From Candidatus Binataceae bacterium (GTDB lineage Bacteria > Desulfobacterota > Binatia > Binatales > Binataceae), in NCBI GenBank assembly GCA_030037595.1, contig JASHQJ010000030.1:1-42768 (forward strand): a DNA stretch of 42,768 nucleotides, read 5' to 3'. The notes beneath the pieces were generated by a model. That model ran no database searches, was not told the DNA's origin, and worked only from the letters and a program-made list of their open reading frames with translations. Of the stretch, positions 8,755-16,030 are shown one piece after another. The position numbers were made by a program, and so were the translations under genes. How positions within the stretch are numbered: the stretch's first letter is position 1; each line of letters starts with the position of its first letter.

Positions 8755-9170
8755 TTTGCGTTCTCCCGGGTGAAGCGCAGCTCGACGAGGTTGTTGCCCT
8801 TATCGTCGGCACCTGCGGCGACCAGCGCCGAATGCATCCGGTCGCCGATATGCAAGGCTTCATCGGTCCGTTCCGCGAGTACGCTGCGGATGATCGGACC
8901 GTCGTCGAGCGCGATCACGCCGATCGTGAACGGCGCTTCGATTCCTTTGCCGTGATGCATGTGCACGGTCGCGAATGACTGCAACGCACCTCGCCCCTTC
9001 AGATCGAGCAGTTCGAGCTCGGCAGGCAGCGCGCCGCACGATTCACATCCATAAGATTGCGGCGGAAAGAAAACGTAGCCGCACGCGCGGCATTTCGCGC
9101 CCTTGAGGACAGGCTCGGGATTCAGGTCCGCCGCGTAAAGTTCAGGATGCACCGCGATTGTCGCTGCCAT
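8751..9170 (-). CDS. DUF35 OB-fold/zinc-ribbon protein, thiolase partner
   Basis: This 139-residue protein has a rubredoxin-like zinc ribbon with two Cys pairs (CRAC and CESC) near residues 30-50. An OB-fold region follows, with the segments FTIGVIALDDGP and RMHSALVAAG. The ATG at 9170 is chosen because AGAGG lies 5 bases upstream; a GTG two codons earlier would sit on the binding site. DUF35 proteins form complexes with thiolase-like enzymes, and this gene overlaps the thiolase start by ATGA. It is the first gene of its operon and diverges from the TetR gene. Confidence 0.9.
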   Translation of the reverse strand: MAATIAVHPELYAADLNPEPVLKGAKCRACGYVFFPPQSYGCESCGALPAELELLDLKGRGALQSFATVHMHHGKGIEAPFTIGVIALDDGPIIRSVLAERTDEALHIGDRMHSALVAAGADDKGNNLVELRFTRENAK

Positions 9171-9194
9171 AGTCACCTCTCGGTTGCGAGCAAC

Positions 9195-9217
9195 CTACCA
9201 ACTTACTTGCTGGGTAG
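9195..9217. promoter_or_regulatory. candidate TetR operator and divergent promoter region
   Basis: The 81-bp gap between the DUF35 gene and the TetR gene contains the inverted repeat CTACC-N13-GGTAG. On the minus strand a TTGACT hexamer (9216-9221) starts at the edge of this repeat, so a repressor bound here would cover the promoter of the DUF35-thiolase-NPD operon. TetR proteins commonly bind such palindromes next to their own gene. The repeat arms are short, so the call is an inference. Confidence 0.35.
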
Positions 9218-9251
9218 TCAACAAATATGTTAGAGCATCTCGGCAACAACC

Positions 9252-9887
9252 ATGGAGCCCGGCACCGCACCAGGCCGCCGCACCCAGCGCGAGCGCCGCG
9301 AAGAGTCTTACCGCAGGATCATGGACACTGCGATCAAGCTCATCGCACGCAAGGGCTCGAGCCGCACCACGCTCGAGGAAATTGGCGAGCGCTCTGGCTA
9401 CAGCCACGGACTCGTGAGCCATCGCTTCGGCTCCAAGATCGCGCTGGTGCGTGCGCTGACGCGACAAATCCAGGCCGACTTCATCGCGCACTCGCAACAG
9501 GCGCTCGCAGAACACTCCGGCCTCGACGCTGTCGTAGCGATGGCCGACGCCTATCTGCTTGCCGCGACGGCTAACCCGCGCTCCGCGCTCTATGTCCTGA
9601 TCGGCGAAGCGATAGGTCCAGTGCCCGAGATTCGTGGCGAGATCGCAGAGGCTGACCGCAACTTTCGCGGATGGATGCGCACGCATATCAAACGCGGAAT
9701 CGCGGCCGGCGAAATCCGCCGCGATGTCGATGCCGCGGCGGCCGCCGCAGTTATAGTCGGAATACTCCGCGGCCTGATGATACAACACCTGGTTGATCCT
9801 CGCGCGTTCGCTCTGGAAGCCGCCCGCCGTGAACTGAGCGCATCGATCAAATCCCGGCTCCAAACCGCGCAGAGGCGAAAGCGCTAA
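9252..9887 (+). CDS. TetR/AcrR family transcriptional regulator
   Basis: The 211-residue protein has an N-terminal helix-turn-helix at about residues 20-65. The segments are IMDTAIKLIARKG, TLEEIGERSGYSHGLVSHRFGSK and ALVRALT, followed by an all-helical ligand domain. It diverges from the DUF35 operon and lies one base ahead of the first CoA-transferase. It therefore probably controls both the divergent catabolic operons and itself. TetR proteins in such loci usually respond to acyl-CoA intermediates; the ligand here is unknown. Confidence 0.93.
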   Translation: MEPGTAPGRRTQRERREESYRRIMDTAIKLIARKGSSRTTLEEIGERSGYSHGLVSHRFGSKIALVRALTRQIQADFIAHSQQALAEHSGLDAVVAMADAYLLAATANPRSALYVLIGEAIGPVPEIRGEIAEADRNFRGWMRTHIKRGIAAGEIRRDVDAAAAAAVIVGILRGLMIQHLVDPRAFALEAARRELSASIKSRLQTAQRRKR

Positions 9888-9888
9888 C

Positions 9889-11115
9889 ATGCTCGACGAT
9901 ATCCGCGTGCTTGAAATCTCCGCGCCCGAGACCATGATGGCGGGCCGCATCCTTGCCGACCTCGGCGCGGACGTGATTGTCATCGAGCCGCCAGGCGGCG
10001 CTGCGGGCCGCAGGATTGAGCCGTTCATCGACGATTTGCCAGGCCTTGAGCGGAGCCTCTCCTGGCATGCGCTCAATCGCAACAAGCGCGGCATCACGAT
10101 CGATCTCGCCGCGCGCGACGGCCGCGCCCTGCTTCGCGAGCTCGCGCCAAAGTTCGATATCGTCTTCGACGCAGGCAGCGCATACGGAAGCGCGCCGCTC
10201 GATGAGTTCGAGCTTCCGCCCGCGATGATTCGATGCACTCTTTCGGCGTTTCAGCGATCCGGGCCGAAGGGCCATTTCGCTTCATCGGACATCGTCACGA
10301 TGGCGGCGAGCGGTGCACCCGGTATGACTGGAGATCCCGATCGACCGCCGATTTTCTATCCGGTGCAGCAGTCGCTCATGGAAGGCGGCGCGGACGCCGC
10401 AATCGCCGCACTGGCTGCGCTCCGCGCACGCGATCGCGACGGGCTCGGCCAGTCCGCGGAGGTTTCCGTCCGGCTCGCCGCGATGATCGCGGCGTTCAGC
10501 ACCCCGATCGCAATCGGTGCCGGCAACCGCGAGATGCCGCGCGCGAGTGGGCGAATCTCGATCGCAGGCGTTGCGATTCCCAATGTATGGGAATGCGCTG
10601 ACGGTTTCGTGCTGATTTCTATCGCATTCGGACCCGCGTTCGGGCCGATGACGCAGCGGCTGGTGAAGCTGGCGGCAGACGAAGGCCACCTCGATCGCCG
10701 AATCGCCGAACTCAGCTGGCCGGACTTTATCTCCGACCTTCAGAAGAAGGTCGTCACGCCAGCGGATTTGAAGACCGCCGTCGACGGTATCACCGCGCTG
10801 TGCCGCGCGAAGACCAAGGCTGAACTTGGCGCTGCCGCGCGCGAACTCGGATTGCTCGCCGCGCCCGTGCTGGACATGAAAGACATCGCGGAGTCGGAGC
10901 AGTATCGCGCGCGCGGACTTTTCACGCCGGTTTCACTCGGCGATGATGGAAAACAAATCGACGCGCCGGTGCGGTTCGCCCAGTTCTCCAACTATTCAAT
11001 CGAAACTCGGCGTCGCGCTCCATCGCTCTCAGAGCATACGAGCGAGATCCTCACCTCGGAGCTCGGCCTCAGCACGATCGAAATCCAAGCGTTGTTCGTT
11101 CACGGCGTTATCTAG
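9889..11115 (+). CDS. CaiB/BaiF (type III) CoA-transferase, possibly non-catalytic subunit
   Basis: The 408-residue protein has the family N-terminus IRVLEISAPETMMAGRILADLGADVIVIEPPGG and the interlocked-dimer architecture of formyl-CoA-transferase relatives. In the segment after DGLGQSAEVSV, where the family usually has its acyl-accepting Asp or Glu, this protein reads RLAAM with no acidic residue. The second CoA-transferase downstream keeps an acidic residue there. The pair may thus form a heterodimer with one active subunit, as inferred for two-gene systems such as BbsEF. The gene begins one base after the TetR stop. Confidence 0.88.
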   Translation: MLDDIRVLEISAPETMMAGRILADLGADVIVIEPPGGAAGRRIEPFIDDLPGLERSLSWHALNRNKRGITIDLAARDGRALLRELAPKFDIVFDAGSAYGSAPLDEFELPPAMIRCTLSAFQRSGPKGHFASSDIVTMAASGAPGMTGDPDRPPIFYPVQQSLMEGGADAAIAALAALRARDRDGLGQSAEVSVRLAAMIAAFSTPIAIGAGNREMPRASGRISIAGVAIPNVWECADGFVLISIAFGPAFGPMTQRLVKLAADEGHLDRRIAELSWPDFISDLQKKVVTPADLKTAVDGITALCRAKTKAELGAAARELGLLAAPVLDMKDIAESEQYRARGLFTPVSLGDDGKQIDAPVRFAQFSNYSIETRRRAPSLSEHTSEILTSELGLSTIEIQALFVHGVI

Positions 11116-11128
11116 GAGGCTCGCGAAG

Positions 11129-12340
11129 ATGACCGGACCATTGGAGGGCCTCCGCGTGGTCGACATGAGTTGGGTGATGGTTGGTCCCGTGAGCGGACGC
11201 TATCTCGCCGACCTCGGCGCGGACGTGGTGAAAATCGAGAGCGCGAAACGCATCGATCCGCTGCGCACGCTCGGGCCCTTCAAGGACGGCAAGCCCGGCC
11301 CGGAGCGCTCGGCCAGTTATCACAATCTGAATGCCGGCAAGCGGAGCCTCGCGATCGATATTAGCAAGCCCGCCGGCCGCGAAGTGATCCTGCGCCTCGC
11401 CGAGTGGGCCGATGTCGCGCTCGAAAGCTTCACCGCGGGCGTGCTCGACTCGCTGCATCTCGCATATGCCGATCTTCGCGCGCGCAACGATCGAATCATC
11501 ATGGTGTCCACCAGCCTGCTCGGCCAGACCGGACCGCACGCGCGCGGCACCAGCGGCGTGGGCACGATGGGCGCTGCGATGTCGGGCGCGACCTTCGCGC
11601 TCGGATGGCCCGATCGGCCGCCGTCGGGCACGTTCGGCCCGTGGACCGACGCGGTAGCGCCGCGATTCATCGTGGCGAGTATCCTTGCCGCGCTCCATCG
11701 GCGATCACGCACGGGAGAAGGATGCTATATCGACGTTGCGCAGGCCGAGGCCGGTATCCAGTTCATGCTACCGGCATTCTATGAATACGCCGCCAACGGG
11801 ACGATTCCGCGGCGACGCGGCGCGGCAGCATCGCCGCTTCGCGCGCCGCAGGGCGTCTATCGATGCGCGGGAGACGATCGATGGCTGGCGCTCGACGCGG
11901 CTGCGGATCGTCATTGGACGTCGCTCAGGAGGTTGCTCGGCGGAGCGCTCGCCCAATCGAAATTCGACACGCTGCTTGGCCGCCTTCGCAATCGTGACGA
12001 ACTCGATGAAGCGATCACGGCATGGACCACGTCGCGCGACGCGCTTCAGTGCGAGACCGAGCTGCAGGCTGCAGGAGTGCCGGCTCACGTTGTGAGTCGC
12101 GGCAGCGATCTCTTCGCTGATGCGGAGCTCCGCGCGATCGGCTATCTGAAGAAGATCGACGATCCGGTGATGGGCGAGGCGGAGATCGAGGGGCCGCGTT
12201 TCAGTTTAAATCGAACCCCGACCGCCGAGACACGGCGCGGACCGCGAATCGGCGAGCACTCGAAGGAAATCTTGAGGGACATCTGCCGGCTCACCGACGA
12301 CGAAATCGTCGGACTGGAGCGCGACGGCATTCTTGAATGA
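11129..12340 (+). CDS. CaiB/BaiF (type III) CoA-transferase, catalytic-type
   Basis: This 403-residue CoA-transferase starts at the ATG at 11129 (MTGPLEGLRVVDMSWV), preceded by AGGAGG; a longer open frame overlaps the previous gene and is rejected. It has the YLADLGADVVKIE motif and the segment GEGCYIDVAQAEAG, with Glu at the expected catalytic acidic site. The tail RIGEHSKEILRD is typical. It follows the first CoA-transferase by 13 bp. It probably activates a carboxylic acid by CoA transfer, feeding the acyl-CoA dehydrogenase and crotonases nearby. Confidence 0.9.
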   Translation: MTGPLEGLRVVDMSWVMVGPVSGRYLADLGADVVKIESAKRIDPLRTLGPFKDGKPGPERSASYHNLNAGKRSLAIDISKPAGREVILRLAEWADVALESFTAGVLDSLHLAYADLRARNDRIIMVSTSLLGQTGPHARGTSGVGTMGAAMSGATFALGWPDRPPSGTFGPWTDAVAPRFIVASILAALHRRSRTGEGCYIDVAQAEAGIQFMLPAFYEYAANGTIPRRRGAAASPLRAPQGVYRCAGDDRWLALDAAADRHWTSLRRLLGGALAQSKFDTLLGRLRNRDELDEAITAWTTSRDALQCETELQAAGVPAHVVSRGSDLFADAELRAIGYLKKIDDPVMGEAEIEGPRFSLNRTPTAETRRGPRIGEHSKEILRDICRLTDDEIVGLERDGILE

Positions 12341-12389
12341 CAAGACAAATATCGCGCGGCGAGCAGAAGCTCGCGCGCAAGGAGAAAAG

Positions 12390-13181
12390 ATGAGCACCAA
12401 TATCCTCGATCTGAAAGGCCGCGTTGGACTCGTAACCGGCGCAGGACAGGGCGTCGGCCGCGCGGTGGCGCTTCGATTCGCCGAGCACAACGCGGGTGGA
12501 GTCGTGGTCAATGACTTCCGGCTCGAACGGGCCGAGGCGGTCGCAGCCGAGGTTGAAAAGCTGGGCTGCAAGGCGATGGCCGCGCAGTGCGACGTGACCG
12601 ACTACGCGTCAGTCAGCGCGATGTTCGAGAAGGCGCGCGCGAAATTCGGCGCTATCGATCTGCTGGTCAACAACGCAGGCAACGCGGGCGCCGATCCGAC
12701 GGCGGTCTCACGCAAACCGTTCTGGGAGCAAGAGCCCAAAGACTGGCAACCATTTCTCGGAACGAACTTGTTCGGCGTGCTGTATTGCACGCGTGCGGCA
12801 GTGCCGCCGATGATCCAACGCAACTACGGCAAGATCGTCACCGTGATTTCTGACGCGGGCCGCGTCGGCGAGCCGCACCTCGAAATCTATTCCGGGGCGA
12901 AGGCGGGGGCCGCGGGTTTCATGCGCGCAATCGCCAAGGACCTCGGCCGCCAATCGATCACGGCGAACTGTGTTGCGCTCGGCGCCACGATGACGCCGGC
13001 GATCGCCGCGCGGATGGGCGACGCCGAGCTGCGCAAGCGCACGCTCAAGGTCTATCAGGTGAAGCGCCTCGGCGAGCCCGAAGATGCGGCCAACATGATC
13101 CTGTTCCTTAGCTCCGATGCTTCGAGCTGGATCACTGGGCAGACGGTTCCCGTCAACGGCGGCTATTCGTTCGCGATGTAG
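12390..13181 (+). CDS. SDR family oxidoreductase
   Basis: The 263-residue short-chain dehydrogenase starts at the ATG at 12390 with AAGGAG about 6 bases upstream. It shows TGAGQGVGRA for cofactor binding, NNAG in the middle, Ser in TVISDAG, and Tyr/Lys in IYSGAKAG. The C-terminus has the VNGGYSF motif. It lies in the TetR-CoA-transferase operon, 49 bp after the second CoA-transferase and 10 bp before the crotonase. Beta-hydroxyacyl-CoA oxidation is the most likely role from context. Confidence 0.9.
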   Translation: MSTNILDLKGRVGLVTGAGQGVGRAVALRFAEHNAGGVVVNDFRLERAEAVAAEVEKLGCKAMAAQCDVTDYASVSAMFEKARAKFGAIDLLVNNAGNAGADPTAVSRKPFWEQEPKDWQPFLGTNLFGVLYCTRAAVPPMIQRNYGKIVTVISDAGRVGEPHLEIYSGAKAGAAGFMRAIAKDLGRQSITANCVALGATMTPAIAARMGDAELRKRTLKVYQVKRLGEPEDAANMILFLSSDASSWITGQTVPVNGGYSFAM

Positions 13182-13191
13182 GGGAACGCAA

Positions 13192-14025
13192 GTGAAATAC
13201 GAAACTATCATTCTCGAGCGAAAGGACGGCATCGGATATCTCACTCTAAATCGCGCCGAGCGCGCCAATACCATCAGCTTTCAGTTGATGATCGATGTGG
13301 TGAACGCGATGGAGGAGGTCGAGAAGGATGCGGATTATCGCGTCGTAATCGCCACCGGCGCGGGCCCGAAACATTTCTGCGGCGGCGCGGACCTGCGCGA
13401 TTTCGCAGAGCGCGCTCGCGCGCGAGCTGAATCCAATCGAGAGGGCGGCCGCGAACGCGAGGGCGGCGGCGACTTCGTATCGCCGCGCCGCGACCTGTTC
13501 AGCGCACTGGAAGAATCGCGTGTACCGGTCATCGCCGCGATCAACGGAGCCGCGATGGGTGGAGGCTGCGAGATCGCGCTGGCATGCGATATTCGCGTCA
13601 TCGCCGATACCGCCACAGTCGGTCTTCCCGAGATTCGCTTCGGCGCGCTACCCGCGGGCGGCGGAACTCAGCGGTTACCACGGCTGGTGGGCGCGGGAAT
13701 CGCGAAGGAGATGATCTTCAGCGGGCTTCCTTATACTGCCGAAGACGCGCTGCGCATTGGACTCGTCAACAAGGTCGTTCCTGCCATCGATTTGATTCCC
13801 GAGTGCGAGAAGATCGCACATGTATATATCGAGCGCGCGGCCTACGCGCTCAAAACTGCCAAGGCGCTGATCAATCGTGGCGTCGAGCTTCCTTTGAAGG
13901 ATGCGCTCGCCCTGGAGCGCAAGATGATCGCCGAGATGGCGACGCCGGAGGAGCGCAAGGCCGCGCAGGATGCGGCGGCCGCTTCGCAGAAGACCTACGC
14001 AAGAATATTCGGCCAACGAACCTAA
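13192..14025 (+). CDS. enoyl-CoA hydratase
   Basis: This 277-residue crotonase begins at the GTG at 13192, ten bases after the SDR stop (GGGGAACGCAA upstream); longer frames overlap the SDR. It is the only crotonase here with both hydratase glutamates in canonical context: GGGCEIALACD and VGLPEIRFGALPAGGGTQRLP. A charged insertion of about 20 residues (around ARARAESNREGG) follows the oxyanion loop GGADL. True hydration of an enoyl-CoA is therefore likely. Its stop lies at the 3' edge of a decayed intron on the opposite strand. Confidence 0.92.
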   Translation: MKYETIILERKDGIGYLTLNRAERANTISFQLMIDVVNAMEEVEKDADYRVVIATGAGPKHFCGGADLRDFAERARARAESNREGGREREGGGDFVSPRRDLFSALEESRVPVIAAINGAAMGGGCEIALACDIRVIADTATVGLPEIRFGALPAGGGTQRLPRLVGAGIAKEMIFSGLPYTAEDALRIGLVNKVVPAIDLIPECEKIAHVYIERAAYALKTAKALINRGVELPLKDALALERKMIAEMATPEERKAAQDAAAASQKTYARIFGQRT

Positions 14026-14066
14026 TCGGCATAGGGGGTAGCGCCGCGGCGCTACTCCCCTGCCTC

Positions 14067-14098
14067 ACCACCGGACATGCGGGTCCGCATCCGGCGGT
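14067..14098 (-). ncRNA. group II intron domain V
   Basis: On the minus strand an 8-bp stem (ACCGCCGG with CCGGTGGT, one G-T pair) leads through a 2-base GT bulge to a 5-bp stem (ATGCG with CGCAT) closed by a GACC loop. This is the domain V layout of group II introns. The lower stem carries CGC at the catalytic-triad position, as in class C introns. The fold is intact although the protein part is ruined. Confidence 0.75.
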
Positions 14099-14119
14099 TC
14101 GAAAGGTTGAGGTTATCGG

Positions 14120-14480
14120 CGAGTCGAGGAACCCCCCTAAGCGATCGAAGTAGCGGGCAGTTAGTCCGGCGTGCACCGAATTGGCGGCGCGCGCCCACCA
14201 GCGGCGGTTGACCGCCGCGGCGTAAGCTGCGACCCGCTCCGACAAGCCAAGTCTCGGCATTGCCGCGTAGATCTCAGCGCCGTGTTTCCACTGCTTGAGC
14301 TGCAGCGCCCGCAGCCGGTGGCGGCTCCATTTGTCGTATTCGATGAACAGGCAGGTAGGGCGTATCCGCGAGTTGGAAGTATTCCTTCCATCCCGGCAGA
14401 TCTTTCCTCAGTTCCCCGATTACGCTCTCCATGCTCCGTCCGCCGCTGCGTCTGTTCTTTCGCGCACGCGCTGCTTGAGC
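14120..14480 (-). pseudogene. group II intron reverse transcriptase/maturase, C-terminal remnant
   Basis: One frame reads NRRSGGRSMESVI, then GELRKDLPGWKEYFQLADTP, which is the group II maturase (GIIM) domain. A single-base shift then moves the match to SRHRLRALQLKQWKHGAEI and on to MPRLGLSERVAAYAAAVN and YFDRLGG, the usual C-terminal end of these proteins. Upstream of 14480 no reverse transcriptase motifs are recognisable, although fragments of helical, Arg-rich sequence remain. The protein cannot be functional as read. Confidence 0.8.
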
Positions 14481-15086
14481 GGTGCAACGCCTTGGGGGCG
14501 ACCCGGCGCATGACCGCGCCGCCCTTGGCGTACCAGATGCTGTAGCGCAGAAAGGCTGCACCTGTGGTGCGGTCGCGGCGCGCGGGCGAGCCCCAATTGC
14601 GTGGGCTTCTGGCGCCTGGCGTCTATCGGACTCACAGTGGTTCGCTCTCCCCTCCGTTTGGTCCTTCACCAGCGCGGACATCGAAGCATCTGCCGTATCC
14701 CGCGAACTCAAACACCTGCCTCGCCGCGCAGCTCTTCTCGGCTTCGCCCTCCTCGATCCATCCACCGGCGAACTGCTGCTGACGAATCCTGTTTCTTAGG
14801 AGGAGGCCCAGTGCGAGATCTCCCCAGGTAAGACTCCGTGACTTTCACCACACAGCCGCCGAATTTACGCGATGGCCCCTTGCCCGATAGAGCTGCGCGG
14901 TCAACTGCCCGCTCGCCCTGAGCCACCCCGCCTCTTATCCGCTTCCTGTTCGTCGGCTCGCGGCTTTGCTCCACGCTTCCTTAAGACCTCATCTCACGAT
15001 CACGTCCTTGCGCTTCGCTTGTGCTCGACGCGGCCTGCTTGCACAGAGGACTTTCACCTCCTAGTCATGCGCCATGCTGGGCGTAC

Positions 15087-15124
15087 AACCAAAGCGGGGC
15101 ACGCGATTTCTCGCGCGCCCCGCT
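15087..15124 (-). terminator. intrinsic terminator of the OmpA/Pal lipoprotein gene
   Basis: Twenty bases after the lipoprotein stop, the minus strand folds into an 8-bp stem AGCGGGGC/GCCCCGCT. This stacks on CGCGA/TCGCG with a GAAA loop and is followed by TTGGTT. The intron starts on the next base, which has probably replaced part of the U-tract. The arms are perfect, so the hairpin call is strong. Confidence 0.8.
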
Positions 15125-15144
15125 ATTCAATGCGACCGTAAACC

Positions 15145-15846
15145 CTACTCTTCCGGCACCAGTTCGACGCGCCGGTTCTGCGCGCGGCCCTCAGCCGTGT
15201 CGTTGGGCGCGACGAAATCCGTCTTGCCGTATCCATGCGGCACCAGCTGACCCGCCGGAATGCCCTGCTGCACCAGGTAACCGACTACAGAATTAGCACG
15301 CTCGTTGGACAGCTTCAGGTTGTACTCGACGCTGCCTATCGCGTCGCAGTAGCCGTTGACGTCGATCGTGACGTTCGGGTTCGCCCGCAACGTTGTGGCT
15401 GCCTCATCGAGAATCGCCGCATCACCCGGACGGATGTTGTACTTGTTGAAGTCGAAGTGCACACCGCGCAGCACGAGCTTCTGCTTCACCGCGGGCGGAG
15501 GCGGAGGCGGCGGGGGTGGAGGCGGTGGAGGTGGAGGAGGAGTCGGAGGCGGCTGAACGATAGGATCGCAGACGAAGTGTCCGATGACACCGCCGATCAA
15601 CGCGCCTGACGCCGCGCCGACCACGGCACCCGTAGCCTGACGCGACGGACCGTTATGACTGTTCTTGCTGGTGGCATCGCCGACGGCGAAACCGATTCCG
15701 GTGCCGGCGAGCGCGCCGAGGCCGCCGCCGATAACTGTGCACCATCCCACTTTGCGCGGTTGTTCAAGGTAAGAGCAGCCTGACGCCAGGGTCGCCAGAC
15801 CGGCTGCAATCGCTACAAGGATCGAAGACCGCGATCGTATTTTCAT
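15145..15846 (-). CDS. OmpA-family (Pal-like) lipoprotein with glycine zipper and poly-Pro linker
   Basis: From the ATG at 15846 (GGGAGGAAA directly upstream) the product is 233 residues. It has a lipoprotein signal peptide ending LASGC near residue 25, then a glycine-zipper membrane segment (GGGLGALAGTGIGFAVG and GAASGALIGGVIG). A run of about 20 prolines follows, then an OmpA peptidoglycan-binding domain. The domain's motifs are VHFDFNKYNIRPGD, NGYCDAIGS, LSNERANSV and GRAQNRRVEL. It should anchor the outer membrane to peptidoglycan. The longer open frame to 15936 lacks a binding site and would bury the signal peptide. It is monocistronic and ends in its own terminator. Confidence 0.92.
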   Translation of the reverse strand: MKIRSRSSILVAIAAGLATLASGCSYLEQPRKVGWCTVIGGGLGALAGTGIGFAVGDATSKNSHNGPSRQATGAVVGAASGALIGGVIGHFVCDPIVQPPPTPPPPPPPPPPPPPPPPAVKQKLVLRGVHFDFNKYNIRPGDAAILDEAATTLRANPNVTIDVNGYCDAIGSVEYNLKLSNERANSVVGYLVQQGIPAGQLVPHGYGKTDFVAPNDTAEGRAQNRRVELVPEE

Positions 15847-16030
15847 TTTCCTCCCGAACCCTCCCATAGCCATCGAAACGAAAAACTGGCGCACTACGGT
15901 GTAGCGCGCACGATTGCGTCTTAGGAACAGAGTCACCGAAATTTAACCCTGTTGCCGCTTGATGGATCGGAGGTTACGGAAATGTGACGCGGGCACCTGC
16001 TCGTCCCGTGCCGCCCAACGGCGGGGCGCG

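Larger units (their letters stand above)
14026..15086 (-). mobile_element. eroded group IIC-like intron
   Basis: On the minus strand the element begins GTACGCCCAGCATGG, close to the GUGYG intron start but with A at position 3. It ends with domain V and a domain VI-like hairpin, then CCCTATGCCGATT near 14026. Between them is about 0.35 kb of group II 5' RNA sequence and the frameshifted C-terminus of a reverse transcriptase/maturase. Full-length relatives are about 1.9 kb, so most of the reverse transcriptase has been lost. It lies immediately behind the ompA-like gene's terminator, the classic insertion site of group IIC introns. The 3' boundary is uncertain by a few bases. Confidence 0.8.

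Noticed and set aside
9195-10238. 347-codon minus-strand frame opposite the TetR gene
   Set aside because: The TetR helix-turn-helix is unmistakable on the plus strand; the minus frame has no motif or start support.
15480-15560. Tandem GGN/CCN repeat as a microsatellite or CRISPR-like array
   Set aside because: It encodes the poly-Pro linker of the OmpA/Pal lipoprotein; no spacers or repeat units typical of arrays.
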